Shown here: positions 49,084 to 57,851 of the stretch, one piece after another | Numbering within the stretch: the first letter of the stretch is position 1 | How the letters are laid out: every line of letters starts with the position of its first letter | Assembly: GCF_005484965.1 (NCBI RefSeq) | Contig: NZ_CP034036.1 | Coordinates: forward strand, 4,030,001-4,094,000 | Source: Brenneria nigrifluens DSM 30175 = ATCC 13028 | GTDB taxonomy: Bacteria; Pseudomonadota; Gammaproteobacteria; Enterobacterales; Enterobacteriaceae | Reading direction: 5' to 3' | Length of the DNA stretch: 64,000 nucleotides | Translations under genes and position numbers: made by a program | Notes under the pieces: generated by a model | Database searches by the model: none | Told to the model about the DNA's origin: nothing | Seen by the model: the letters and a program-made list of their open reading frames with translations, nothing else

Positions 49084-50736
49084 TTACATCATGCCGCCCA
49101 TACCACCCATGCCGCCCATACCGCCGGCAGCGCCTAAATCGGCTTTATCTTCTTTCGGCAGGTCGGTCACCATACATTCAGTGGTGATCATCAGGCCGGC
49201 GATGGATGCGGCGTATTGCAGAGCGGAACGGGTAACTTTGGTCGGATCCAGGATACCCATGCCGATCATATCGCCGTACTCTTCGGTGTAGGCGTTATAG
49301 CCGTAGCTGCCTTCGCCCGCTTTAACGTTGTTGGCGATCACCGAGGCTTCTTCACCGGCATTGACCACGATCTGACGCAGCGGAGACTCCATGGCGCGCA
49401 GCGCAACTTTGATGCCCACGTTCTGGTCTTCGTTGTCGCCTTTCAGGCCGGCCGCGCTGATAGAAGAAGCGGCACGAATCAGCGCCACGCCGCCGCCGGC
49501 GACCACGCCTTCTTCCACTGCGGCGCGGGTAGCGTGCAGGGCGTCTTCAACGCGGGCTTTTTTCTCTTTCATTTCAACTTCAGTCGCCGCGCCAACTTTG
49601 ATAACGGCTACGCCGCCGGCCAGTTTAGCCACGCGCTCCTGCAGTTTTTCTTTGTCGTAGTCGGACGTCGCGTCTTCAATCTGCTGGCGGATCTGAGTAA
49701 CACGGCCCTGAATGGCGCCTTCGTCACCCACGCCATCGATGATGATGGTGGTGTCTTTGTTGATAACAACGCGTTTTGCCTGACCCAGATCTTCCAGCGT
49801 GGTTTTTTCCAGCTCCAGACCGATCTCTTCAGAGATAACGGTACCGCCGGTCAGGATGGCGATATCCTGCAACATGGCTTTACGGCGATCGCCGAAACCA
49901 GGCGCTTTAACCGCGGCCACTTTCACGATGCCGCGCATGGTGTTGACCACCAGCGTCGCCAGCGCTTCGCCTTCAACGTCTTCCGCCACGATCAGCAGCG
50001 GCTTGCCGGCTTTGGCAACCGCTTCCAGCACCGGCAACATTTCGCGGATGTTGGAGATTTTCTTGTCAGCCAGCAGGATGAACGGGCTTTCCAGCTCAAC
50101 GGAGCCGGTTTCCGGTTTGTTGATGAAGTAAGGGGACAGGTAGCCGCGGTCAAACTGCATACCTTCAACCACGTCCAGTTCGTCCTGCAGGCCGGAACCT
50201 TCTTCAACGGTGATAACGCCTTCTTTACCCACTTTCTCCATCGCCTGAGCAATCAGTTTACCCACGGTTTCGTCGGAGTTGGCGGAGATGGTGCCCACCT
50301 GAGCGATGGCTTTGGAATCCGAACAGGGTACGGATTGCTTTTTCAATTCTTCAACGGCGGCGATAACGGCTTTATCGATACCGCGTTTCAAATCCATCGG
50401 GTTCATGCCCGCGGCAACCGCTTTCAGGCCTTCAGTGATGATCGACTGAGCCAGTACGGTGGCGGTGGTGGTACCGTCGCCGGCCGCGTCGTTCGCTTTG
50501 GAGGCAACTTCTTTCACCATCTGCGCGCCCATGTTTTCGAACTTGTCTTCCAGTTCGATTTCACGCGCAACGGACACGCCGTCTTTAGTAATAGTGGGTG
50601 CACCGAAGGATTTATCCAACACAACGTTGCGGCCTTTCGGGCCCAGGGTAACCTTCACTGCATCAGCCAGTACATTTACGCCGCGCAGCATTTTTACGCG
50701 AGCGTCATTACCGAATTTTACGTCTTTAGCTGCCAT
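49084..50736 (-). CDS. groL: Chaperonin GroEL
   Basis: 550 aa (E. coli 548). 60-kDa chaperonin of the tetradecameric double ring. ATP-site motifs GPKGRNV and GDGTTTATVLA, apical domain in the middle, and the flexible GGMGGMGGMM tail. Behind groS by 47 bases under the same heat-shock promoter. Confidence 0.98.
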   Translation of the reverse strand: MAAKDVKFGNDARVKMLRGVNVLADAVKVTLGPKGRNVVLDKSFGAPTITKDGVSVAREIELEDKFENMGAQMVKEVASKANDAAGDGTTTATVLAQSIITEGLKAVAAGMNPMDLKRGIDKAVIAAVEELKKQSVPCSDSKAIAQVGTISANSDETVGKLIAQAMEKVGKEGVITVEEGSGLQDELDVVEGMQFDRGYLSPYFINKPETGSVELESPFILLADKKISNIREMLPVLEAVAKAGKPLLIVAEDVEGEALATLVVNTMRGIVKVAAVKAPGFGDRRKAMLQDIAILTGGTVISEEIGLELEKTTLEDLGQAKRVVINKDTTIIIDGVGDEGAIQGRVTQIRQQIEDATSDYDKEKLQERVAKLAGGVAVIKVGAATEVEMKEKKARVEDALHATRAAVEEGVVAGGGVALIRAASSISAAGLKGDNEDQNVGIKVALRAMESPLRQIVVNAGEEASVIANNVKAGEGSYGYNAYTEEYGDMIGMGILDPTKVTRSALQYAASIAGLMITTECMVTDLPKEDKADLGAAGGMGGMGGMGGMM

Positions 50737-50783
50737 TGGTGTATTTCCCTTAAATTCGTTCAGTTCAGATGAGTTACGCGCAA

Positions 50784-51077
50784 TTACGCTTCAACAATTG
50801 CCAGAATGTCGCTTTCGGACATGATCAACACTTCATCGTTGTCGATCTTCTCTGCCTTCACGCCGTAGCCATCATTGAAAATAACGATGTCGCCTACTTT
50901 CACATCCAGAGGTTTCACTTCACCGTTTTCCAGGATGCGGCCATGGCCGATGGCCAGTACTTCGCCACGGGTAGATTTACCTGCGGCGGAGCCGGTCAGA
51001 ACGATGCCGCCAGCAGATTTGGACTCAACTTCTTTGCGCTTGACGATCACGCGGTCATGCAATGGACGAATTTTCAT
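50784..51077 (-). CDS. groS: Co-chaperonin GroES
   Basis: 97 aa, as in E. coli. Heptameric lid of GroEL (MKIRPLHDRVIVKRKEVESKSAGGIVLTG contains the mobile loop). Start at 51077 has AAAGGAGAGCTATC just before. First gene of the groSL operon. Confidence 0.98.
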   Translation of the reverse strand: MKIRPLHDRVIVKRKEVESKSAGGIVLTGSAAGKSTRGEVLAIGHGRILENGEVKPLDVKVGDIVIFNDGYGVKAEKIDNDEVLIMSESDILAIVEA

Positions 51078-51159
51078 TGATAGCTCTCCTTTGAGAAAGT
51101 CCATATCAGTTTTGGGATAAACGCCGGATATGCCCTCATATCCGACCTTGTGGTGTTCT

Positions 51160-51187
51160 AAGTGGGGGCGTTTCCTATCCCTTCAAG
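51160..51187 (-). promoter_or_regulatory. Heat-shock (sigma-32) promoter of groSL
   Basis: On the minus strand CTTGAA (51187-51182), 13-base spacer, CCCCCACTT (51168-51160), close to the sigma-32 consensus CTTGAA-N13/14-CCCCATnT and nearly the same as the E. coli groE promoter. It ends about 80 bases before groS. Confidence 0.9.
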
Positions 51188-51244
51188 GGAGGAAATTTAT
51201 TTTTTTTGCGTCAAGTTGCGTTTTTTTGTTATCAATAAATAAAA

Positions 51245-51277
51245 AAACAAGGATTATCAATGTGATAATCCTTGTTT
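51245..51277 (-). terminator. fxsA terminator
   Basis: AAACAAGGATTATCA (51245-51259)/TGATAATCCTTGTTT (51263-51277), perfect 15-bp stem, loop ATG, with an A-run on the left that reads as a T-run on the minus strand, 23 bases after the fxsA stop. Confidence 0.85.
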
Positions 51278-51299
51278 ACTCTTCGATTCATCACCTCGC

Positions 51300-51773
51300 T
51301 CAGCGATCGTCTTTTTCATCCCGCTGCTCAATATTTCTACGACCGTCGTCTTTACGCTGGTATTCGCCTTCAAACGTATTGCCGCCGGAGGAAGGAGGAG
51401 CGCCGGGACCGGAACGCCAAATGTGCAAGTGGGGCATCAACCGGAGGGTTAACCGCTTTTGTACCGGCGGCAGCAACAGCAGCAGCCCGAGGAAATCGGT
51501 GAAAAATCCCGGGATCAGCAGCAGGAAGCCCGCCAGCACCAGCGACACGCTTTTGACCATCTCGGCGGCCGGACTTTCACCCAAGGCCATTTTCTGCTGC
51601 ATCTGGACGATGGTTTTCATGCCCTGGTTACGCACCAGCGATACGCCGACGCAAGAAGTAAAGATCACCAGCAACAGGGTCATCGCCACGCCGAGTACCT
51701 CCGCCACCTGAATAAACAGCGATATCTCTATGTAAACGAAAAGAAAAATTAATAGCAACGGTAACCAGCGCAC
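51300..51773 (-). CDS. fxsA: FxsA family membrane protein
   Basis: 157 aa (E. coli 158). Two to three membrane helices (WLPLLLIFLFVYIEISLFIQVA.., LVLAGFLLLIPGFFTDFLGLLLLLPP) with the FxsA motif GFFTDFLGLLLL, and a charged C-terminal tail. Overproduction in E. coli prevents F-plasmid exclusion of phage T7. Lies between groSL and aspA as in E. coli; yjeH, which separates fxsA and groS there, is absent here. Confidence 0.93.
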   Translation of the reverse strand: MRWLPLLLIFLFVYIEISLFIQVAEVLGVAMTLLLVIFTSCVGVSLVRNQGMKTIVQMQQKMALGESPAAEMVKSVSLVLAGFLLLIPGFFTDFLGLLLLLPPVQKRLTLRLMPHLHIWRSGPGAPPSSGGNTFEGEYQRKDDGRRNIEQRDEKDDR

Positions 51774-51958
51774 CTGACTCTCCTGTTTTTGAAACGCATG
51801 CTGTTAAAAACAAACGCGGCTGTTGTAAACAAATTATGTTATTGAAAACAAATATGACCAGGCATCACCGCACTACACATTATAATCTACCGAGATGGTA
51901 GCGCGATTGACTATTTTCAAGCCATGGCAGAGCCATTTATTATCTTAAAATAGTGACG

Positions 51959-51974
51959 CGTGATGACTATCACA
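51959..51974. promoter_or_regulatory. Candidate CRP site upstream of aspA
   Basis: CGTGA-TGACTA-TCACA, nine of ten positions of the CRP consensus TGTGA-N6-TCACA, about 190 bases before aspA. E. coli aspA is CRP- and FNR-controlled. The rest of the 383-bp fxsA-aspA spacer shows no gene. Confidence 0.6.
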
Positions 51975-52156
51975 GTTCGTTTGACTGCGTGCAAACGACG
52001 GGACGGATAGTGATCCGGCTACTATTTTTTTTCGACTTACAGAATATCATCATGACAACGGATGCAGTTATGGTTAAACATTCTGCGACCGTTGCCTGTG
52101 ATCGTACAATAATTTCACTTTGGTGCTGGTCAGCAGCAGAATAATAGAAGGCTATC

Positions 52157-53595
52157 ATGTCAGATAATGTTCGTATTGAAGAAGACCTGTTAGGTACTAA
52201 AGAAGTTCCCGCAGAGGCTTATTACGGCGTACATACCCTACGGGCCATTGAAAACTTTTATATCAGCAACAGCAAAATAAGCGATATCCCGGAATTTGTG
52301 CGCGGCATGGTAATGGTTAAAAAAGCCGCTGCACTGGCGAACAAGGAGCTGCAGACCATCCCGCGGAAAATTGCCGATGTTATCATCCAGGCCTGTGATG
52401 AGGTGTTGAATAACGGCAAATGCATGGATCAATTCCCGATTGACGTCTATCAAGGCGGCGCCGGCACCTCGGTAAACATGAACACCAACGAGGTGTTGGC
52501 CAATATCGGCCTGGAATTGATGGGACACCGGAAAGGCGAATACCAGTACCTGAATCCAAACGATCATCTGAATAAATGCCAATCGACCAACGACGCTTAC
52601 CCCACCGGATTCCGTATCGCCGTTTATGCAGCCATTTTGAAACTGATTGATGCGCTAACGCTGCTTGGCGACGGCTTTGAACGCAAAGCCAAAGAATTTG
52701 CCAACGTATTGAAAATGGGGCGAACCCAGCTTCAGGATGCGGTTCCCATGACGTTGGGACAAGAGTTCCACGCCTTCAATGTGTTACTGAAAGAAGAAAA
52801 CAAAAACCTGCTGCGTACCGCGGAATTACTATTGGAAGTCAACCTGGGAGCAACGGCGATCGGCACCAGGCTGAACACCCCGGACGGCTATCAGCAACTG
52901 GCGGTACAGCGGCTGGCGGAAGTCAGCGGTCTGCCGTGTATTCCGGCCGAAGACCTGATTGAGGCCACCTCCGACTGCGGCGCCTACGTGATGGTTCACA
53001 GTTCGCTCAAGCGCCTGGCGGTCAAGATGTCGAAAATCTGTAACGACCTGCGTCTGCTCTCTTCCGGCCCGCGCGCCGGTTTGAACGAAATCAACCTGCG
53101 GAGTTGCAGGCGGGCTCCTCCATTATGCCGGCGAAGGTTAACCCGGTGGTGCCGGAAGTGGTGAATCAGGTGTGCTTCAAGGTTATCGGCAACGACACCT
53201 GCGTTACCATGGCCGCGGAAGCGGGCCAGCTCCAACTGAACGTGATGGAACCGGTGATTGGGCAGGCCATGTTCGAGTCAACCCATATTCTGACCAACGC
53301 CTGCTACAACCTGCTGGAGAAATGCGTCAACGGCATTACCGCCAATAAAGAGGTGTGCGAAGCGTATGTCTTTAACTCCATCGGTATCGTGACCTACCTG
53401 AACCCGTTTATCGGCCACCATAACGGCGATATCGTCGGCAAGATCTGTGCGGAAACCGGGAAAAGCGTACGTGAAGTGGTGCTGGAGCGCGGTCTGCTGA
53501 CCGAATCTGAACTGGATGATATTTTCTCTACTCAGAACCTGATGCAGCCGGCGTATAAAGCCAAACGCTACACCGACGAGAACGATATTTCCTAA
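52157..53595 (+). pseudogene. aspA: Aspartate ammonia-lyase with a frameshift
   Basis: Frame 1 covers residues 1 to about 314 (MSDNVRIEEDLLGTKEVPAEAYYG.. to GPRAGLNEINL). It then shifts at CCTGCGGAG (53095-53103), where one C is missing from the expected CTGCCGGAG. The next frame continues QAGSSIMPAKVNPVVPEVVNQ.. to DENDIS and TAA at 53595. With one base restored the gene gives 479 aa, the E. coli length. The lost part includes the catalytic SSIMPAKVNP loop, so the truncated product should be inactive. Could also be a sequencing error. In E. coli it makes fumarate from aspartate. Confidence 0.88.
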
Positions 53596-53741
53596 AATCG
53601 CCACCAGGCGCGTCGGCTTTATCGGCGCAAAGAGAGCGGTAACCCGCAAACGGATCGGCCGGCCGCGCCGATCCGCATCATTCCCCTTATGCCGCAAAGC
53701 AAGGTATAGTGTCCGCATGTTTACCTGAAACCGAGGCCGCG

Positions 53742-54074
53742 ATGTCCGACAGCCCAGCCTGCGACGCCGTCGTCATACTCTGTACCGCGCCTGACGAGAC
53801 TTGCGCGCAACGGCTTGCCGTCTCCTTACTGGCGGTTCCGCTGGCCGCCTGCGTCACCCTCTTTCCCGGCGCCCGCTCGCTTTATTATTGGCAAGGCAGG
53901 CTGGAGCAGCAATCCGAAGTACAGATGCTGATCAAAAGCGACGCCTCACATCAGCAGGCTTTGCTGGATCACCTGAAACAACACCACCCTTATCAAACCC
54001 CGGAGCTGCTGGTGTTGCCGGTACTGGGCGGTGATAGCGATTATCTGACATGGCTCAACGCATCTTTACGCTGA
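53742..54074 (+). CDS. cutA: Divalent-cation tolerance protein CutA
   Basis: 110 aa (E. coli 112). Trimeric PII-like ferredoxin fold (VVILCTAPDETCAQRLAVSLL, LAACVTLFPGARSLYYWQGRLE, MLIKSDASHQQALLDHLKQHHPYQTPELLVLPV). Start at 53742 with GAGGCCGCG before it. Overlaps the dsbD start by 25 bases, so likely coupled. In E. coli dcuA lies between aspA and cutA; not here. Confidence 0.95.
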   Translation: MSDSPACDAVVILCTAPDETCAQRLAVSLLAVPLAACVTLFPGARSLYYWQGRLEQQSEVQMLIKSDASHQQALLDHLKQHHPYQTPELLVLPVLGGDSDYLTWLNASLR

Positions 54075-55750
54075 TTTTCCTGGTTTGGGCAACATGCGGC
54101 GCTATCACCGCCACGGCCGCGCCGTTCGCTCAAGACGCGATTGGCGGTAACCGGCATACGCAGTTTTTACCCGTCGATCGGGCTTTCGCCTTCGATTTCC
54201 AACAGCGGAAAAACCAGCTGATCGTACGCTGGGAGATACCGCCCGGCTATTATCTCTATCGCCAGCAGATCAAACTGGAAAGCGACAATGCCGTGCTCGG
54301 CAACGTCGATTTACCGCCGGGAATCAGCCATCGGGACGAGTTTTTCGGCGAGGTTTTCATTTTTACACAGCAATTGGCGCTGGCTATTCCACTGCTTCAG
54401 GCGCATGAAAATGCCACGGTAACCGTCACCTATCAGGGCTGCGCCGATGCCGGATTCTGCTATCCGCCGGAAACCCGGGTTATCCCGCTACGGCAGATTT
54501 CCCCAACCGCATCCGCAGATTCCGTCCCCAACCCGCTGCCCTTCTCGCCCTGGTGGGCGCTGCTAATTGGCATTGGCGTCGCCTTTACCCCTTGCGTGCT
54601 GCCGATGTATCCGCTGATATCCGCTCTGGTGCTCGGCAGAAAAGCGCCGCTCCCGCCCCGGCGAACCTTTTGGCTGTCGATGACCTACGTGCAGGGCATG
54701 GCGCTGACCTATACGTTGCTGGGGCTAATTGTCTCCGCCGCCGGGCTGCGTTTTCAGGCGGCGCTGCAACATCCTTACGTCTTGATTGCTCTGTCGGCGC
54801 TGTTTATCACGCTGGCGCTGGCGATGTTCGGTCTGTATACCTTGCAACTGCCGTCCGCCGTGCAAACCAGACTGGCTGAATGGAATAATCGTCAACAGAG
54901 CGGTTCTCTGACCGGCGTTTTCAGCATGGGCGCGCTGGCAGGACTGATTTGTTCCCCCTGTACCACCGCGCCGCTCAGCGCGATCCTGCTTTATATTGCG
55001 CAAAGCGGCAATCCGCTGGCGGGGGGCGGTACGCTGTATCTGTATGCTTTAGGGATGGGGCTGCCGCTGATTGCAATCACCCTGTTCGGCAATCGCCTGT
55101 TGCCACGCAGCGGTCCGTGGATGCAATACGTCAAAGAAGCGTTCGGCTTCGTCATTCTGGCGCTGCCCGTCTTTCTGCTGGAACGCATACTGGGCGAAAG
55201 CTGGGGAATAAGGCTATGGAGCCTGCTCGGCGTCGCCTTCTTCGGCTGGGCGTTTACCCTGAGCTTGCGCAGCCGAAAACGGGGAATGCGGGTTGTTCAA
55301 CTGCTGCTGTTGGCGGGGGCGTTAATCGCCGCCCGGCCGTTGCAGGAGTGGGTATTCCCTCCCACGGGTTCTGAACGGCAACACGCCTCTTCCGCCCTCA
55401 ATTTCATTCCGGTAACCAATATTGCCGGACTGGACAAGGCGCTGGCTGAGAGTCATCGCCCCGTCATGCTCGATCTTTACGCTGACTGGTGCGTGGCCTG
55501 TAAAGAGTTTGAAAAATACACCTTCAGCGACAGCGACGTGCAACGTCATTTATCGCGCATGTCGCTATTACAGGCTGATGTCACCGCCAACAGGGCGGAA
55601 CAGAATACGCTGCTGCAACGACTGCAGGTGTTGGGGTTGCCGACGATTTTATTTTTTGACGCGCAGGGTAAAGAGATCCCCGGCTCGCGGGTGACCGGTT
55701 TTATGGACGCGGAGAAGTTTCGCGCGCATTTGCAGAAGTTCGCTCCTTAA
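54050..55750 (+). CDS. dsbD: Thiol:disulfide interchange protein DsbD
   Basis: 566 aa (E. coli 565). Carries reducing power from cytoplasmic thioredoxin to periplasmic DsbC, DsbG and CcmG. Signal peptide (AQRIFTLIFLVWATCGAITATAAP), periplasmic alpha domain with CADAGFCYPPE, an eight-helix beta domain with the cysteines in FTPCVLPMYPL and SPCTTAPLSA, and the C-terminal thioredoxin-like gamma domain with WCVACKEFEKYTF. ATG lies inside the end of cutA. Confidence 0.96.
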   Translation: MAQRIFTLIFLVWATCGAITATAAPFAQDAIGGNRHTQFLPVDRAFAFDFQQRKNQLIVRWEIPPGYYLYRQQIKLESDNAVLGNVDLPPGISHRDEFFGEVFIFTQQLALAIPLLQAHENATVTVTYQGCADAGFCYPPETRVIPLRQISPTASADSVPNPLPFSPWWALLIGIGVAFTPCVLPMYPLISALVLGRKAPLPPRRTFWLSMTYVQGMALTYTLLGLIVSAAGLRFQAALQHPYVLIALSALFITLALAMFGLYTLQLPSAVQTRLAEWNNRQQSGSLTGVFSMGALAGLICSPCTTAPLSAILLYIAQSGNPLAGGGTLYLYALGMGLPLIAITLFGNRLLPRSGPWMQYVKEAFGFVILALPVFLLERILGESWGIRLWSLLGVAFFGWAFTLSLRSRKRGMRVVQLLLLAGALIAARPLQEWVFPPTGSERQHASSALNFIPVTNIAGLDKALAESHRPVMLDLYADWCVACKEFEKYTFSDSDVQRHLSRMSLLQADVTANRAEQNTLLQRLQVLGLPTILFFDAQGKEIPGSRVTGFMDAEKFRAHLQKFAP

Positions 55751-55793
55751 ACGACACTATTTATCTGGCCACCGCTCTTCTGGAGGAGACCCA

Positions 55794-56369
55794 ATGCAAC
55801 GGGAAGAGGTTCTTGAACATGCGCTCACTCTGCTGGAGCAGCACGGCTTCGCAATGACCACGCTGGAGATGCTGGCGAAGAAAATGGATGTTCCGGTAGC
55901 GGAACTCCTGCCTTTCTGGCCCGACCGCGAAGCCCTGCTTTATGACAGCCTGCGCCATCACAGCCAGCAGGTCGACGTCTGGCGGCGACAGCTCCTGCTG
56001 GACGACACGAAAAGCATTGAGCAAAAACTTCTGGCGCGATATCAGGTCCTGCATGATGCGGTAAAGCAACAGCGTTACCCTGGCTGCCTCTTTATTGCCG
56101 CCTGTAGCTTCTTTCCCGACGTTGACCATCCCATTCACCAAATTGCGGAACAGCAAAAGCAGGAGTCTTATCGCTATACGCGCGATTTACTGGAGGCGTT
56201 GGAAACGGACGATCCGGAAATGGTGGCGCAGCAGATGGAACTTATTCTGGAGGGCTGCTTAAGCCGGCTGCTGGTAAAGCGCCAGGCTTCCAACATTGCC
56301 ACCGCACGGCGGCTGGCCGAAGACGTACTGCGCTTTTCACTCTGCCGCAAAAATGGCGCCCTGACCTGA
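55794..56369 (+). CDS. yjdC: TetR-like transcriptional regulator YjdC
   Basis: 191 aa, as in E. coli. N-terminal HTH (EEVLEHALTLLEQHGFAMTTLEMLAKKMDVPVAELLPFWPDREALLYD, about residues 3-50) and a helical ligand-binding C-terminal domain. Target unknown. GGAGGAGACCCA precedes the ATG; follows dsbD by 43 bases, same order as in E. coli. Confidence 0.92.
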   Translation: MQREEVLEHALTLLEQHGFAMTTLEMLAKKMDVPVAELLPFWPDREALLYDSLRHHSQQVDVWRRQLLLDDTKSIEQKLLARYQVLHDAVKQQRYPGCLFIAACSFFPDVDHPIHQIAEQQKQESYRYTRDLLEALETDDPEMVAQQMELILEGCLSRLLVKRQASNIATARRLAEDVLRFSLCRKNGALT

Positions 56370-56495
56370 TATCCGGCGCAATGCGCGGCGCCTCCCGAAC
56401 GCTGGCTGAAAAGTCGGCAGTCAGTCGGGTTTTCCGCTCTTTCACTCACAAACCCGTTGACGACGCGCAGGCAATACGGTTTAATGCGCCCCGTT

Positions 56496-56571
56496 GCCCG
56501 GATAGCTCAGTCGGTAGAGCAGAGGATTGAAAATCCTCGTGTCCTTGGTTCGATTCCGAGTCCGGGCACCA
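56496..56571 (+). tRNA. pheU: tRNA-Phe (GAA)
   Basis: A 76-nt cloverleaf GCCCGGATAGCTCAGTCGG.. with anticodon GAA in TTGAAAATC, T-loop GTTCGATTC and encoded CCA. Its location after yjdC matches E. coli pheU. It is the known target of SPI-7- and HAI2-type elements, and a tyrosine recombinase gene lies about 200 bases downstream. The duplicated 3' end that would mark the far end is outside the window. Confidence 0.95.
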
Positions 56572-56702
56572 CTAATTCTGCATCAAAGCACGCTGGTTAG
56601 AGGAGAAATCCTTTGACGGGCGGAAAAAATGGAACCGGAAAGTTAATATCGCAGTGTTTTTTAAGACCTGTACACTCGATGTTAATGATTAGGTTCCTCT
56701 CA

Positions 56703-56734
56703 AAAAGGATGCCTGTTGCTGCAGGCGTCCTTTT
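56703..56734. terminator. Hairpin between pheU and the integrase
   Basis: AAAAGGATGCCTG (56703-56715)/CAGGCGTCCTTTT (56722-56734), 13 bp with one G-T pair, loop TTGCTG, A-run before and T-run after. Can terminate tRNA-Phe on plus or integrase on minus. Confidence 0.8.
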
Positions 56735-56768
56735 CTCGATCGCTGGTAATTCTTACAGTTCGTTAAAG

Positions 56769-57782
56769 TTATGTCAAGGCGTGACTGGTTTCTACCTCGC
56801 CCGCCGGAATGACATCCATATACAGCGACAATTCCTCCTCCAGTGCCTGCCCGGTGATCGCCAAATCCAACTCGACGTATTCCATTGTGGTACTGACGCT
56901 CCGATGCCCCAGCAACCCTTTGACCAGCGCCAGATTGCGATCGGGCGACTTCATCATTTCTGTCGCCAGGGTATGCCTGAATCGGTGAGGGCTCACCTTA
57001 AAACCACACTCCTTTGTCAGTCTGGTGAAAAACGAACGAACAGGCTGTATCGCCGGTTCGGGGCCGACTTCGCCTGATGGATTCAGGAATCTTGCCACAT
57101 CAAACAGGTAGTTTTCGCGTTCGGCGCCTTGCGCTATAGCGCGTTCAACCAGTATCCGCACACGCTCGCGGACAAAACTGACAACAGGAACCCGCCACTC
57201 ACGATGAGTTTTACTCCCCTCTCTGCACAGTAGAATGGCATTGGCCTCCAGATCGACGTCCATCAGACGTATGTGCAACAACTGGTTTTGCCGCATACCG
57301 GTCGAACGCAACACATCAATCACTGTCCGCCAATACCACACAGGATAAAGCGCGCAAGGCCGGTCTTCTCTCTCCCGGCGCTTTTCTTTTACTTCAAATT
57401 CCCCCAGAACCAGGTTCACCCTGACCAGTTGGTCACGACTCAGGATTTTCTTTCGTTTGCTCCCTAATGGCACCTGTGTTTCATTGAGCGGATTTTCCCC
57501 GATAATGAGCCATTTTTTCTTGATCCCCTGGTTGTAAAGCGCCCGTAAATGACGCACCTTATTATTCCAGGTGCTGGTCGTTAAACCTCTTCCCAGCATG
57601 TCCCTGCGCCATAAAAGCAAGTCACGGTGAGTCACTTCGTCAGGCAACCTGTCATGGCCGATGAATTTCCGAAACACCGCGACCACGCGCCGATAGCTAT
57701 TTTCAGTATCCGGTCGCAATGGTTTGGAGAAAAAGTATTCATCAAGCAGTGCATCCCAGCTCATTAACCGTTCCTTATTCAT
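56769..57782 (-). CDS. ICE tyrosine recombinase (integrase)
   Basis: 337 aa. SAM-like N-terminal domain (WDALLDEYFFSKPLRPDTENSYRRVVAVF) and the catalytic domain with the full Arg-His-Arg-His-Tyr set: STGMRQNQLLHIRL (Arg), SPHRFRHTLATEMM (His, Arg), LLGHRSVSTTMEYVELD (His, nucleophile Tyr). Compact XerC/D-like, unlike P4-type integrases. Should catalyse insertion into and excision from pheU. The ATG at 57782 is preferred to 57791 because AGGG lies too near the latter. Confidence 0.92.
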   Translation of the reverse strand: MNKERLMSWDALLDEYFFSKPLRPDTENSYRRVVAVFRKFIGHDRLPDEVTHRDLLLWRRDMLGRGLTTSTWNNKVRHLRALYNQGIKKKWLIIGENPLNETQVPLGSKRKKILSRDQLVRVNLVLGEFEVKEKRREREDRPCALYPVWYWRTVIDVLRSTGMRQNQLLHIRLMDVDLEANAILLCREGSKTHREWRVPVVSFVRERVRILVERAIAQGAERENYLFDVARFLNPSGEVGPEPAIQPVRSFFTRLTKECGFKVSPHRFRHTLATEMMKSPDRNLALVKGLLGHRSVSTTMEYVELDLAITGQALEEELSLYMDVIPAGEVETSHALT

Positions 57783-57851
57783 GATTGACATCCCTCTTGT
57801 TTAACAGACATACAGCGAACGCCCGGCTCCCCAGGCCACAGATAATTCCAG

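Noticed and set aside
49216..50772. A 518-codon open frame antisense to groL
   Set aside because: Product is a low-complexity shadow of GroEL codon bias (Phe/His/Arg-rich), without a ribosome site or family match.
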